Assembly (NCBI GenBank): GCA_002005505.1 | Contig: KV908684.1 | Coordinates: forward strand, 55,001 to 116,379 | Source of the DNA: Botryococcus braunii | Taxonomy: Eukaryota; Chlorophyta; Trebouxiophyceae | Length of the DNA stretch: 61,379 bases | Direction of reading: 5' to 3' | The notes under the pieces: model-generated | What the model was told of the DNA's origin: nothing | The model's input: the letters and a program-made list of their open reading frames with translations, nothing else | The model's database searches: none | Made by a program: the position numbers and the translations under genes | Part shown: piece after piece, positions 1-14,914 of the stretch | How positions within the stretch are numbered: position 1 is the stretch's first letter | Layout: the number at the start of each line of letters is the position of its first letter

Positions 1-519
1 GGTAGAAGTCCACGGTCGCCGTAAGCCAGCCGTCGGCCGTAGTGCAAATGTTTCTAAACCGCCACAGCTGGGAAAAGATGACGCCTAACTTACATTGTTC
101 AGCCAGGCACGAATGTGCACTGGGAACCGTGTGTATATGGGGTATGGGACTGTATTCAGGACTGTTGCGCTTATCAAAGACCCCCGTAATAAAGTTCCTG
201 GTGGGGTAATGCCACCGGATATCCAAATCCATGAAGTGGCCATTACTTTGGTCTGGTAATGAGGTGTCTTGAATAGCCAAGCACAAGGGGTATATCCCTG
301 GGACCGCTTGTACCAAATCCCCCGTACTGAAAAGGCTGGATATCAATTGTTTGTCCGAATAAATGGTGATAAGGATTATATCATCCAAGAACCGACGAAA
401 GAAACGTAAAAAAGCCAGTAACAATGTAGCGTCGTCGACCCGTGGAGGGTGTACCCCCATTCCACTGTACATGGTAGTGGCCCGTGTCAAGAAGTTGAGC
501 TCGTAAAAGAAGCATATAA
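1..519 (-). pseudogene. Reverse transcriptase, catalytic loop and C-terminal part, frame-shifted continuation
   Basis: After the frame change near 519, the minus strand reads FYELNFLTRATTMYSGMGV and then RFLDDIILITIYSDKQL, where the LDD (Asp codons at 385-380) is the RT catalytic motif. Further on FMDLDIRWHYPTRNF resembles the conserved post-catalytic block of Penelope RTs. The frame stays open to the window edge, so the C terminus is not in view. Together with the previous entry this places all catalytic RT motifs in the element, in two frames. Confidence 0.72.
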
Positions 520-1290
520 ATTGACTAGGTCCGGGGAACATGATGCCCCCATTGGAACCCCCACTTGTTGTACATAGACCGCATCCCCTACCTGGAATAA
601 ACAGTGCGAGAGAACCTCGGTGATCATTGCCTTGAGGGTGTCCCGAGTGAATACATACACTTGCGTTTTGCGGCGTGGGCAATAATATGCCGTCCGCGCG
701 GGAGCCTGATCGGCCCGGAGCCACTCGTGAGAATCAGGGGTGGTAAGTAAGTGTTGCCGTGCGACCCGGTGTCGGGGGCCGCGCAAAAGCGGTTGATTTT
801 GGTGATCAAAGACGGTATCAATTATCCAATGGACGGTTTGGATAAGATCTGGGTGGGGGATATGAGTGTACAAACGTGTCACATCCGCTGTAACCACTTG
901 GGGGCGGTCTGCCCTTGGTATGTGGGGGAACCGTACTCCCAGTCTATGCCTAATCTCCCCGAAGAACCAAGACGCCCCGATCGCGTTGCATTGCTTAATT
1001 GTGCTAACGGCTTCCGTAGAATTCAATAATTCTGGAAGGGGGGACCAAAATTCTCGCGGTACCCCGGTATCCCTAAATTGTGCAAGCCATAACTGATGTA
1101 GACTAGGCTTCATTGCTTTGCAGGCCCAGTGTATACGTTTGTATAAAGGCACAAACACCCCCACGTGGCCTATAGTAAGCCACCGCATGCCAAAGGGTCG
1201 TTTGTGCAGCTTGGGGGCTGCTGAATAGAACGGGAGTGATTCATTCTGTGGGGTCACTTGCAAATGAAACCTATTAACCACAATCGTCAT
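487..1290 (-). CDS. Reverse transcriptase, N-terminal half, of Penelope-like element
   Basis: 267 residues. Family landmarks: PFYSAAPKLHKRPFGMRWLT (the P-K-H-K block of PLE RTs), DVTRLYTHIP (the fingers motif with the first catalytic Asp) and VGVPMGASCSPDLVNLY (the PMG-x-SCSP-x-L-x-NLY block that immediately precedes the catalytic loop in PLEs). Just after NLY the frame runs into a stop, while the next frame continues with a sensible RT sequence, so a small indel lies near position 519. Starting at the ATG at 1290 is only formal: homologous sequence should continue directly from the nuclease/linker ORF. Confidence 0.8.
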   Translation of the reverse strand: MTIVVNRFHLQVTPQNESLPFYSAAPKLHKRPFGMRWLTIGHVGVFVPLYKRIHWACKAMKPSLHQLWLAQFRDTGVPREFWSPLPELLNSTEAVSTIKQCNAIGASWFFGEIRHRLGVRFPHIPRADRPQVVTADVTRLYTHIPHPDLIQTVHWIIDTVFDHQNQPLLRGPRHRVARQHLLTTPDSHEWLRADQAPARTAYYCPRRKTQVYVFTRDTLKAMITEVLSHCLFQVGDAVYVQQVGVPMGASCSPDLVNLYASFTSSTS

Positions 1291-3020
1291 GTCCTGAATG
1301 CATTGGTTAACATCTGTACATGATGGAGTCTGTAAACTGGCACTCCCGTGGAGTGGAGGTTGAGATCATCCATCAATAACTGTGCCACCCTTGTTTTACA
1401 CCTTAACGCAAAATTTCGGGAAGCCTTATCGCAAGTTGTAATGAGGAAATGTTCCCCTAGCAGTTGGAAAGCCCGCCGTTCGTCGTCCCCAAAACGTAGA
1501 GTGTTAGGATGGGCTATGGGACGATTCGGTTCTAGGAAGGCCAATGCCCGTTGGAACCGAGCGGTAGCGGCTTCCACAAATGGAAGCGTTTGGGTAATCG
1601 GCACATGATGCTCTTCACACACCTTGGCCACCCAATTGTGTAGACCTTGTTTCCACGCGACGACGGCCTGTGCACGGTGGGCCTCTGTAAGGTGTGTAAC
1701 TGCTAAGGGCCGATAATTTGTCCCTTGATTAAGTAACTCCTCAACCCTACTGGCAATTTCTTCTGGTACGCCTAACCCGTTGTGTAGGAGGTGACCGGCA
1801 CACCGCATGTCTGCGGTGATCACATGATGATCATGCCCTGCCGCCTGGTAATCAGGCAAGTGACCACATACACACGGTGTCGCCGCCCTCTCTTGTAAGG
1901 CTGGTAAGGATTGTTTTTGAAAAAACGCTCTTTTATTACACACCCTTCTATGAAGAGGAAGGGTGTGTTTAAATGTGACCAAGAGCCGGCAATTGTGTAA
2001 AGCTGGTGGCAACATCTCCATTAGGTCTAGTGTAAACAAGTGTAGGGGTTTCACTATATCCCACAACTGTGAATTGTATATAGCCACCGTCATGCGCCTG
2101 CGGTCGACCCCCCTGCCGTCCCTACCCTCCAACTGATGAAAAGTCCTCCGTCTGATTTCCCTTTCAAGGTATTCTTGCAGGGTTGCCAATACGGGTCCGG
2201 TAATGCCCGCTAAAGGGGTCAGACCGATAATCGCAAACATGGATGTGATGTTACGCAATCTGAAGCGGCTTAAGTGGTCCTGGAACCAGTGATCGGTGTA
2301 GCCCCGTCCCGCAAAGCATGCTAAAGCCTCCAACCGGCGCACATAATCTCGGTATCGCCGGGAATGGAAGATATCCCTTTGGTCATTATTATCCCCGGTT
2401 CTTGTGAAACAATACTGTAAGGGGTCGAAGACCGGATTTTGGGGGATATAGCACCGGCCTCCGGGCCACACAGTATTAAGTCCCCCCCTTGTGGCGTGAG
2501 CCTGGAGTATGTGAATGCACCGACGTTCTAAGGGTCGGGACACCGTCCTCCAATCCTGACCTGGCTGAACTTCGAAACTGTGGATGGGGATGCAGGCTAT
2601 ATCACTGGGCTGGAATTGACTCATCCATTTATATAGCCTGGACCGTCTATGATCAGTGACGCGGTTAGTAGTGCCCCATGCCATCTCGGCGTGCTCAGGA
2701 TAGCGTTCTTTGATTCCCCTAGTTGAGGAGCCAACGTAAACCTGGCTAGTGCCCTGAAACTTGACATTAGTGTTAAATATGACGTAAATGACATTTTTAG
2801 TGTGAAGGTCTATACGCATGGGAAATCCATGCCGGTTAAGCGTGCCCGCCAATTTCTTTGCCGCCGGAGACAATTGATGCCCCATGGTGGCCAGTTTCTT
2901 CTGCCGTTCCCATCGTGAACCCGGGGTTACTAAAGCACGTCGAAAAGCTCGAATTACCCCTACTACCCGGCTTATGAGCTGTACCCACTCAGGGGAGCCC
3001 GGTCTAACGGCGTGTGGCAT
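1287..3020 (-). CDS. GIY-YIG endonuclease domain plus linker of Penelope-like element
   Basis: 577 residues. The nuclease signature appears as VIYVIFNT at about residues 77-84 (the GIY position) and VYVGSSTRGIKERYPEH from about residue 94 (the YIG position followed by the conserved Arg). About 270 residues later a CVCGHLPDY...HDHH cluster resembles a zinc-binding motif, and near the C terminus CDKASRNFALRCK resembles the DK motif that precedes the RT in this family. In Penelope-like elements the nuclease is thought to nick target DNA for target-primed reverse transcription. The frame ends with TGA at 1287-1289, overlapping the ATG of the next open stretch as ATGA; the RT continues in the other frame, so a frameshift is likelier than a true two-cistron arrangement. 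Confidence 0.8.
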   Translation of the reverse strand: MPHAVRPGSPEWVQLISRVVGVIRAFRRALVTPGSRWERQKKLATMGHQLSPAAKKLAGTLNRHGFPMRIDLHTKNVIYVIFNTNVKFQGTSQVYVGSSTRGIKERYPEHAEMAWGTTNRVTDHRRSRLYKWMSQFQPSDIACIPIHSFEVQPGQDWRTVSRPLERRCIHILQAHATRGGLNTVWPGGRCYIPQNPVFDPLQYCFTRTGDNNDQRDIFHSRRYRDYVRRLEALACFAGRGYTDHWFQDHLSRFRLRNITSMFAIIGLTPLAGITGPVLATLQEYLEREIRRRTFHQLEGRDGRGVDRRRMTVAIYNSQLWDIVKPLHLFTLDLMEMLPPALHNCRLLVTFKHTLPLHRRVCNKRAFFQKQSLPALQERAATPCVCGHLPDYQAAGHDHHVITADMRCAGHLLHNGLGVPEEIASRVEELLNQGTNYRPLAVTHLTEAHRAQAVVAWKQGLHNWVAKVCEEHHVPITQTLPFVEAATARFQRALAFLEPNRPIAHPNTLRFGDDERRAFQLLGEHFLITTCDKASRNFALRCKTRVAQLLMDDLNLHSTGVPVYRLHHVQMLTNAFRT

Positions 3021-3059
3021 AGGTGTGACTTTGCGAAAACGAAACGGAAGGGATGGGTA

Positions 3060-3575
3060 TTACGCAAGTTGGAACTGTCCCTTATCCCATCGGGTGTTGT
3101 TGTTGACCCCATGAGATATTCCCAGATGCCTGGCTGGGGTGTAGAAGATATGGCTGCAGTATGGCCGTGGAATGTCGGCAGCCAGGTGGGTGGCTTTGTC
3201 TCGAGAGGGCGAGACCCGGGTGAGAGTGAGTGTCGGCGTGTTGGCCAGAAGTAGGGGTGTACAGGCTGAGGGCGACTGCAGCAGTTCCGCCAACAGTTGG
3301 CGAGGGAGGTCGTTGAAGAAGTAGTGCCAGACATGTGGCGTTGCCTCGATGACGTATGCCTCGTCGAGATGCATCTCCCAATGGACTGGTGGAACATATA
3401 CTGATGAGCCAAATTGCCGACATGCCGACGATCGTTGAGCGAGGGTGGCCGTCCAGTTCGTAAAGGTGCTGAGGGGGAAGGAGGCCATTTTCTCCAAGGC
3501 CGCTGCGTTTGTACCACCACGGTTTGTGCATGCCAAGTACAGCCCGCGGACAATGGTGACCCGCGGTGGCCACAT
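3060..3575 (-). pseudogene. N-terminal portion of the Penelope-like ORF, ended by an in-frame TAA
   Basis: This 171-codon stretch is in exactly the same frame as the GIY-YIG ORF that starts at 3020; only a TAA at 3060-3062 and 13 further codons separate them. The simplest reading is that both belonged to one polyprotein and that TAA is a nonsense mutation, or that translation restarts at 3020. I recognise no domain here. Two other minus-strand frames over the same DNA are also open (to 3663 and 3592), so openness alone is weak evidence; frame continuity with the nuclease part is the argument. The true start could lie further upstream. Confidence 0.5.
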
Positions 3576-3663
3576 GGGGTCCTTGCCCCCAATCTGTATG
3601 TCCGCCGACCCCTTGACTTAGCCTCTTATAGGTAGGCATGTCAGACCTTCCATGACGTTCCAT

Positions 3664-4745
3664 GAGCTATGAGTGTTTTGGTGGTTATAAGCCGTAAGAA
3701 TGAAAAGCAGTGGCTAACATTGGCAGCAGACCTAGGCGCTGATCTCTCTAGTGTTCCGATGAAGTGTTGAGGACCGTCACTGTGGGGTGGTCTCCCCCCC
3801 CCCCCCCCGGCCGGCCCCACAACCCCAAACTCAATCCCCTGGGGGTCTGTAAAAGAGGTCCTAGTTTTGGTGGCTATAAGTATCAGTAGGTACATAGAGT
3901 GGCTGACCGTGGCCCCCACCCCCCGGGGGCCGGTCCCCCCGGCGTGACGGCCAGAGACAGTAGTTGTCGCCAGTGCCCCCCATCCCCTAAAAGCCTGAGG
4001 ATCTGCGATGTGTGGTCCCCCCCCCCCTATAACGCCCAATCTCAATCCGCTGGGGGTGTATGAAAGATGTCATAGTGGCGGGTATAAGTATGAATAGGTG
4101 AAGAGGGTGGCTGACCGTGACCTCAAACTCCCCTGTGTGCCGGTCCCCTGGCTCCCGGAGACACTAGTTGTCTCTAGAGTGCCACCCCCCCCCTTTTATC
4201 TCTACAAACTGGGGGTAGGTAAAATAGGTCTTAGTTAAGAAACTCAAGGGCTCCTAGGTGTGGTGGTTATAAGTATCAAAAGATAAGAAGAGTGGCTGAC
4301 AGTGGCCCCAAACCCCCGAGTGTCGATACCCCGGCGGGACGTCCGGAAACACTAGTTGTCCTGTAGTGCCCCCCCCCCTTCTCTCCTCCCCACCAAACCC
4401 CATAGCTCTATATTCTGGGGGCCTATATAATAGCTGAGTTGTCTGGTGGCCTTAAATTCAGTGGCTGCCATTGCCCACCGACCCAGCGCTGAGCACCCTA
4501 GTGTTCAATTAAAGATCGCTGTCGATACAGTCCCCCCCCCCCTTTTTTTCTCCCCCCAAATTTTGGTCCTAGTTGTGGGGAGTTAACGTAAAAAGAGTGG
4601 GTGACTGTGGCCCCAAACCCCCTCCGCGCCGGTCCCCCGACGGGAGTGCGTGGAGACACTAGCAGTCCCTATATTGCCCCCATCCCCCCCCCCCCCCAGG
4701 AAACCCATAGCTCTACATCCTGGGTGTGGAAATGAGGTCATTGGG
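3664..4745. repeat. Degenerate tandem array of about 190 bp units with C-runs
   Basis: About six diverged copies share, in order: GTGGTTATAAGTAT, AGTGGCTGAC.GTGGCCCC, a GC-rich stretch ending in CCGGTCCCC, GGAGACACTAGTTGTC, a run of 9-16 C, and CTGGGGG followed by an AT-rich end. Copies begin near 3677, 3868, 4078, 4260, 4445 and 4574. The array lies between the 5' end of the Penelope-like element and the peroxidase gene; it may be a local satellite or remains of the element's terminal repeats. The open frame at 3641-4045 inside it is not convincing as a gene. Confidence 0.7.
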
Positions 4746-4990
4746 GTGTGTGTATGCGTCTCAATAAGAAAAAATCAGTGTCTTACATGTTAGCAGAGTT
4801 GTCGTATCTGTGTTCTGGCTTTGTCGTATCACTGCCCCGCCCGGCGGTCCCAGGTGTCCTGATCTGGCTCGACGAGGCCCCGGAGAGTGTTTGTGGTGTC
4901 CTTCGGATCAAAGTACAGTTTCGGGGATGCTCTTGGTATTCTTTCGAATTTGCATTGCCGTTAATCATCTCTTAGTCTCTGACTTTTAAG

Positions 4991-9732
<4,742 letters not shown>

Positions 9733-9745
<13 letters not shown>

Positions 9746-10095
9746 CTGGCCTCTCAGGAGGCCACCCTCTTGAGAAATCACTGACTGGCCTCGGGAGGCT
9801 GCCCTTTTGAGAAATCACTTGCTAACCTCGGGAGGCCGCCACCTTGAGAAATCACTTACTAAACCTCGGGAGGCCGCCCTTGTCAGAAATGACTGGCTAC
9901 CCTCAGAGGCCGCCCTTTTGAGAAAATCACTGACTGGCCTCGGGAGGGTTCCCTCTTGAAGATTCACTGACTATCTACGCGAGGCCGCGCTTTTGAGAAG
10001 TCACTGACCTCCCTAGCGAGGCCGCCCTCTTGAGAAGTCACTGACTGGCCTCGAGAGGCTGCCCTTTGAGAAGTGACGGACTGGCCTCCTGAAGT
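9733..10095. repeat. About 37 bp minisatellite, roughly 10 copies, beginning inside the peroxidase terminal exon
   Basis: Units read approximately GAGAAATCACTGACTGGCCT followed by CGGGAGGCCGCCCTCTT, diverged by substitutions and small indels. The first unit overlaps the last codons and the stop of the peroxidase-like ORF as drawn. Confidence 0.88.
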
Positions 10096-11454
10096 TGACG
10101 GTCCCTGGCATCCCATCCTTTCAACATCATTGGGACGATTTCCGGGGTGGACACCGCCCTCCTTGTGTCGTCTCACACTTGTCACTCTTTCCAAGTGGCG
10201 AGGCCCGCCTCGCGCTCCTTCCTGCCCGTCTAAAATTGGAACATTAATGAGAAGGCTGGAAAAAAGTGGGGTGAGGGGGAATGCAGAATGCATACATAGC
10301 CGGAGCGGTGGTGGTCGGAGTGGTGGTGGTGGGAGCGATTTGGTGGAATCGGCGTCGCCGACTGCTCCGCCGCTGAGTTCAATTCCCGGCGCCTCTTTTC
10401 TTCCTTCAAGCCAGTTTTTGCGAGTGAGTCATTTTTTCAGAGCTGCATTGCCACTGTTACGGCCTTCCATCGGACAGCAGGTGATGGGCGGTCGGAGTTT
10501 TAAGACCGGCTCCCCGAGAGAAAAGCGTCAAGTCCCTGGGCCTCACTCTCGACCAGCGTAGAAAACAAACATACTTGACCCAGACCTTTCCCACTGTATG
10601 GTCCTTGGTCCCCCCGGTCCCCCGGAGGGCGTGGTGTCGGTCAAAACAAAACCACAGCCCTACCCGTACTTAAGAAAACCCTTTCCAGAGCAGGCTTCAT
10701 AATGCTATGGAACCTCTTTTGAAGGGTGGAAGGAGACATCCTGGGGCCTTGGCCAGTGTTATGCAGGCTGGTTTTGGGAAACCCCCTCGGGAGGAGGGAA
10801 ACCCCTCAGAATGTTCTGCTTCCCGGGTTGTTGCATGCCCAGAAACCTCCCTCCCCCGGGGGGCCCCGCTTGGGGCGGGGCATCCCCCACCTTGCCAGCA
10901 GGGTTGCCTCGGATGGCGTGCAGGTTTACAAATTCTGTCAGAGGCTTCCAGAGGCTGTTCCCAACTAGGAGATGCTGAGTGGGTGGGGCTCAGGGAATGC
11001 CGATTGCAGAGGCATGTCCTTGTGCGGCCATGCTCAGTGGGCTGGCTCCACGCGAAGCAAAGAGGCCGGTCCTGGGCCTGGGGGGGTCATCTGATGTTTT
11101 TTAGCGTCCTTCGTCTTTTCCCAAGAGACCAGTCCTGGGCCTCCGGGGATCCAGGAAGGGAATTTTTTGTTTCTGCAAATTTCGTCTCCCTTCGGCCTCC
11201 CTCTCTCCCGCCAGTTTTGTGCCAGGCGGTACAACTTCCGCAGACCCCACATTCTGGAGTGGAGGCCTCCCTCTTTGGGCTTTGGAACACACCCCCCCCC
11301 CCCCAAAAAAAGGGACCCTGGGCGCTGGGCGGCTATGCCCGGTAGTTACGGGTTTCTTTCTCCTCCTGTCTCCCATGGATTATTGTGGGGATTTGAGGAG
11401 GTGAAGACACATGAACCCGGTGCCTTTAACCTTGGTGTGCTCCTCCCTCCTCTA

Positions 11455-11565
11455 TCCTCTCCCTCCTCCTCCTCCTCCTCCTCCTCCTCCTCCTCCTCCT
11501 CCTCCTCCTCCTCCTCCTCCTCCTCTGGAGCTGCTGTGGCGGCGGCGGCGGCGGCGGCTGCTGTA
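11455..11565. repeat. (CTC)n followed by (GGC)n trinucleotide repeats
   Basis: About 23 CTC units (11461-11525) are followed by CTGGAGCTGCTGTGG and then about six GGC units. The resulting poly-Ser/poly-Gly frames are not credible proteins. Confidence 0.93.
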
Positions 11566-12387
11566 GAGCACGTTTTGAAGGTTGATATGTCCTGGGTTTG
11601 ATATGTCCAGGGGTTGATATGTCCTGAGGGGAAGCGGAGTTGTTCGCGAGCTCCCAGGGAAGCCGCTCTGCTTGGTCTTAGTTTGCACGGGGCTGGCGGA
11701 GAAATGGGAGGGAAAGAGCTGGGAGCAAAGATCGATCACGGAAATTGTGGTTTTCAAGGGCTCAATGAGAAGTTTTCCACTTAGAAGTAGCCGTTGCAAG
11801 ATAAACATGGCTTCCTAGCCCTGCACAGGGCTAGGAAGCATGTAGCATCATCATGTAGCTTTATTTGATCATGGCTTGAAGCCGGCTTTAAGACGACTTT
11901 GAGGCTTATTGCTGTATGTAACATCACAAGCCTTGCATAATGTATAGTAATATCGTTGTATGTGAGGTTTGCGGGCCGGCTGGAAGTTGGCTTGCTCCTG
12001 GCACCTGCAACCACGTGCTTTTCCCATGTGCGTGCACACATGTGCTCGCCCAGATGAAAGGCGGTGGGCGTGCACATACCTGCTCGCTCAAATGGAAGGT
12101 GACGTTTAAACGTTTCTCTCACAAAGGTTTTTGGGTGAAGGTCACGAGTGTGTGAGAACTCCTCGCGTGTAGGGATCTGCTTGTAGTGTGACACAGGAAC
12201 GTTCGCCTGTTACGAATCTCCTTGTTAGTGCTGGTTAGCCGCAGTGACAACCACATGTAATTTAATGTAAGGCTGCATTATGTTGATGAAGCACTGGCTA
12301 TTGTGGACTTGAACTTCTATTGATCTATATCGATCGACGTGCGTTACCCATCAATCAAGCAACTTGCCTTGCACGAGCACAGCACCA

Positions 12388-12608
12388 TATGGACACGTCC
12401 TTACAAATGCATGAACAGAGGAGAGTTCGACATTGGAGAAGCCCCGAAGTAACATGTAATGAAAGGATAAAGTCGCTAGGAAAAATGAAGAATGCATGGA
12501 CACGTCCTTACAAATGTGTGAACAGAGGACAGTTCGACATTGCAAAAGCCCTGAAGCGACAAGCAATGAGAGGAGGAAGTCGCTAGGATTTCAGCATGGA
12601 GAATGCCT
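12388..12608. repeat. Two-copy direct repeat of about 108 bp
   Basis: Both copies begin ATGGACACGTCCTTACAAAT and contain GAACAGAGGA.AGTTCGACATT and AAGTCGCTAGGA; the second starts at 12496. They differ by several substitutions. Confidence 0.85.
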
Positions 12609-13254
12609 GACAATGTTGGCGCTGATACGCGATCCTCAATTGGAGGATCGTCAGAGGGAGGGAGAGATTTGTTCAACTCCAAATATATTCAGAAAATATC
12701 CATGACTGGTCGAAATCAGCACCCACATTCGCAGACATCATTTGCAGGTACATTAATTAGAACTGAAAGTGACATTATTGGTCCATGTTTTGTTGAAGGG
12801 ATCATGGCAAGCAGTGATTGCCAGCGTTGGACCCTCGTCTTACACCGCATGGGGTCTTGAGACCCTGCCAGCGTCTTTGGAGGCTGCCAGGTAAGGACAA
12901 AGAACACAGTTGGATAGACTAATCCCTTACTATCACGCACCATAGCTTACAAAACCGAGAGACTACTCTGCCTCTCGCCATGTACAGGGAAAATGACGTA
13001 CACCTCATCTGTATATGAGATACATCCCGTATGGCATAAAAGCCGTCTTGCCATTTTGGCAACAGCACCAGCACCAGCACCACCAACCCATTGAACAGCA
13101 GTCAGACGAATGGCACATCATGTTAGGGCATAACATGTAGATGATGACGATGTATTCTGATCATGATAACAAGATCACTGGAGGGGCCTGCAGGTAGATG
13201 CACCGTGCCGAGCAAAGGCCCCAAGCTTCACTAAAGAGGCTTCTCACTAAGGTG

Positions 13255-13396
13255 GCCACCTTGGGTCATCCTTGCGTTATCAAATTGAGCCACTGTACAG
13301 CCTCGATGTCCATGACACGTACTACAGCCATGGGTCATCCTTGCGTTATCAGATTGAGCCACTCTACAGCCTCGATATCTATGACACGTAATACAC
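13255..13396. repeat. Two-copy direct repeat of about 69 bp
   Basis: TGGGTCATCCTTGCGTTATC is followed in both copies (near 13262 and 13331) by a shared stretch ending CATGACACGTA. A 106-codon frame crosses it, but I recognise nothing in it. Confidence 0.85.
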
Positions 13397-14217
13397 TGTA
13401 TGCACAACTTGTGCTAATTCTATTTCCAAGTCCCATTGCCCAATTTAAAGTCTTGCAGAAGTTCATTGACGTCCGTCCAAAAGGAGCAAAACCTGCAGAT
13501 CTCAAAGGTTTACATTAACTGTGGAGGGCAGCCATTCAGATCCGCAGGTCCACACGCTCCCTTCAACATCTCTATGAAAACACGAGTGTTCCGCACCCCA
13601 CATGTCCTAACCATAATACGCAGCAGGGCAGAAGTGACATTTCTCCCAAATCCCTACCAATCTCTCATCCCCTCGCCGATGGTGCCCATTGTAAGGGGCG
13701 TTGGTCCACTGCACGTCACGATTCACTAAACTTCGCAAAGCTTGTAATAAAGAGTTATAACATAGTTTGCACAGTAGTACTTCTCATTTTGTCACCTGAT
13801 CACGTGACTGGATCCCAGAGTATGTGAAGCTTCCCCACTGTAGGGCTATTTGGAATCTACCTAGCCAGGGAATCCTCGAATAACATGTGCTGATTGACAT
13901 GCTGATACAAGGCTAACGGCTCAATCCCCAGAGCAGCAGCAACAGGGGCCACAATGCAGGGGCCACCACACAATTGTGGCCCCCTCAAGTCTTCCTACAA
14001 CAAGAGTCTGGGTGCAGCGCCCATTCTTGACATAACACAATATTCTTAAACATTGTGACGGCTTCCTTACTATGGCTTGTAACATCGATGTTACCTGCTA
14101 TATAGATATCTGCTAGACACAACAGTAAAATCTTTGCATCACGAAAACCTGAACAATTAAGCCCTGCGTTTGTACATGCGCAACGAACCTGCTGCACAGC
14201 CCTGAGCAGTCACTCAC

Positions 14218-14330
14218 ACTGATCAGTGAACAAACTGATCAGTCATCAAATTGATCAGTCATCACCCTGATCAGTCCAGGAAACTGATCAGTCATCACCC
14301 TGATCAGTCAAGGAAACTGATCGGTGACGA
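14218..14330. repeat. Short tandem cluster of palindromic CTGATCAGT motifs
   Basis: Six copies of the TGATCA-centred motif, five of them followed by a short spacer such as CATCACC or CCAGGAAA, plus a seventh changed to CTGATCGGT. The core is self-complementary, so it could be a binding-site cluster or a simple minisatellite. Confidence 0.85.
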
Positions 14331-14505
14331 CGAGTGCAGGAGACGGAGGCTTTCGTCCCATGGGGCGCTTTCTACTTCCCAAGGGTTGTGTATCCGTCTC
14401 TCAGGGAAGTTCTCTTATTGTAATTTCCTCTTATTGTACTCCAAAAGTTCTCTCTAACTCCGTCGACAGCAGGTTTCGCTCTGCGTAGTGCGAGAAAAGC
14501 AGCGT

Positions 14506-14537
14506 CAACTTGTGCAGATGAGCATCTGCACAAGTTG
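14506..14537. repeat. 15 bp inverted repeat with a 2 bp loop
   Basis: CAACTTGTGCAGATG is followed after AG by its exact reverse complement. Confidence 0.95.
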
Positions 14538-14781
14538 TGCAGAGCCCGGACATTCAGCAAAATAAAGACTGGGCGCCACTCATTGAACGTTCGAGTTTGC
14601 AGCATCCAGGTAAACACGCTTTTCTGATCTTCTCCAAGATCTAGATGTCCATCGAGCTACGAAAGGTATACAGCAATGCCTCGTATCTAGCAAAACCTCC
14701 AGTACGGCATGTTTACAACTTACTGATAAAGAAACCTACCATGGTTAGGTTTGTTTGTCCACACACACGCACACACACACA

Positions 14782-14914
<133 letters not shown>

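Larger units (their letters stand above)
1..3663 (-). mobile_element. Penelope-like retroelement, Naiad/Chlamys-type (N-terminal GIY-YIG), broken, truncated by window edge
   Basis: Read on the minus strand, the element runs from about 3663 (or 3575) towards position 1 and beyond the window. Order of parts: an N-terminal stretch (3575-3063), a GIY-YIG nuclease domain followed by a Cys/His cluster and a long linker (3020-1287), then a reverse transcriptase (1290 to 1). GIY-YIG upstream of the RT is the permuted order known for the Naiad/Chlamys clade; canonical Penelope elements carry it at the C terminus. The coding sequence is interrupted by one in-frame TAA (3060-3062) and by frame changes near 1290 and near 519, so this copy looks non-functional. 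No terminal repeat or target duplication is visible, because the left end lies outside the window. Confidence 0.82.

Noticed and set aside
1287..1290. ATGA overlap as a deliberate two-ORF junction in the Penelope-like element
   Set aside because: RT sequence of this family normally continues from the linker in one frame, and a second frame change near 519 shows that the copy is decaying.
3060..3062. Possible TAA reassignment (as in some ulvophyte algae) to join the Penelope-like N-terminus
   Set aside because: The four host genes here read through without internal TAA/TAG and use ordinary stops, and the element has other frame lesions, so a nonsense mutation is simpler.
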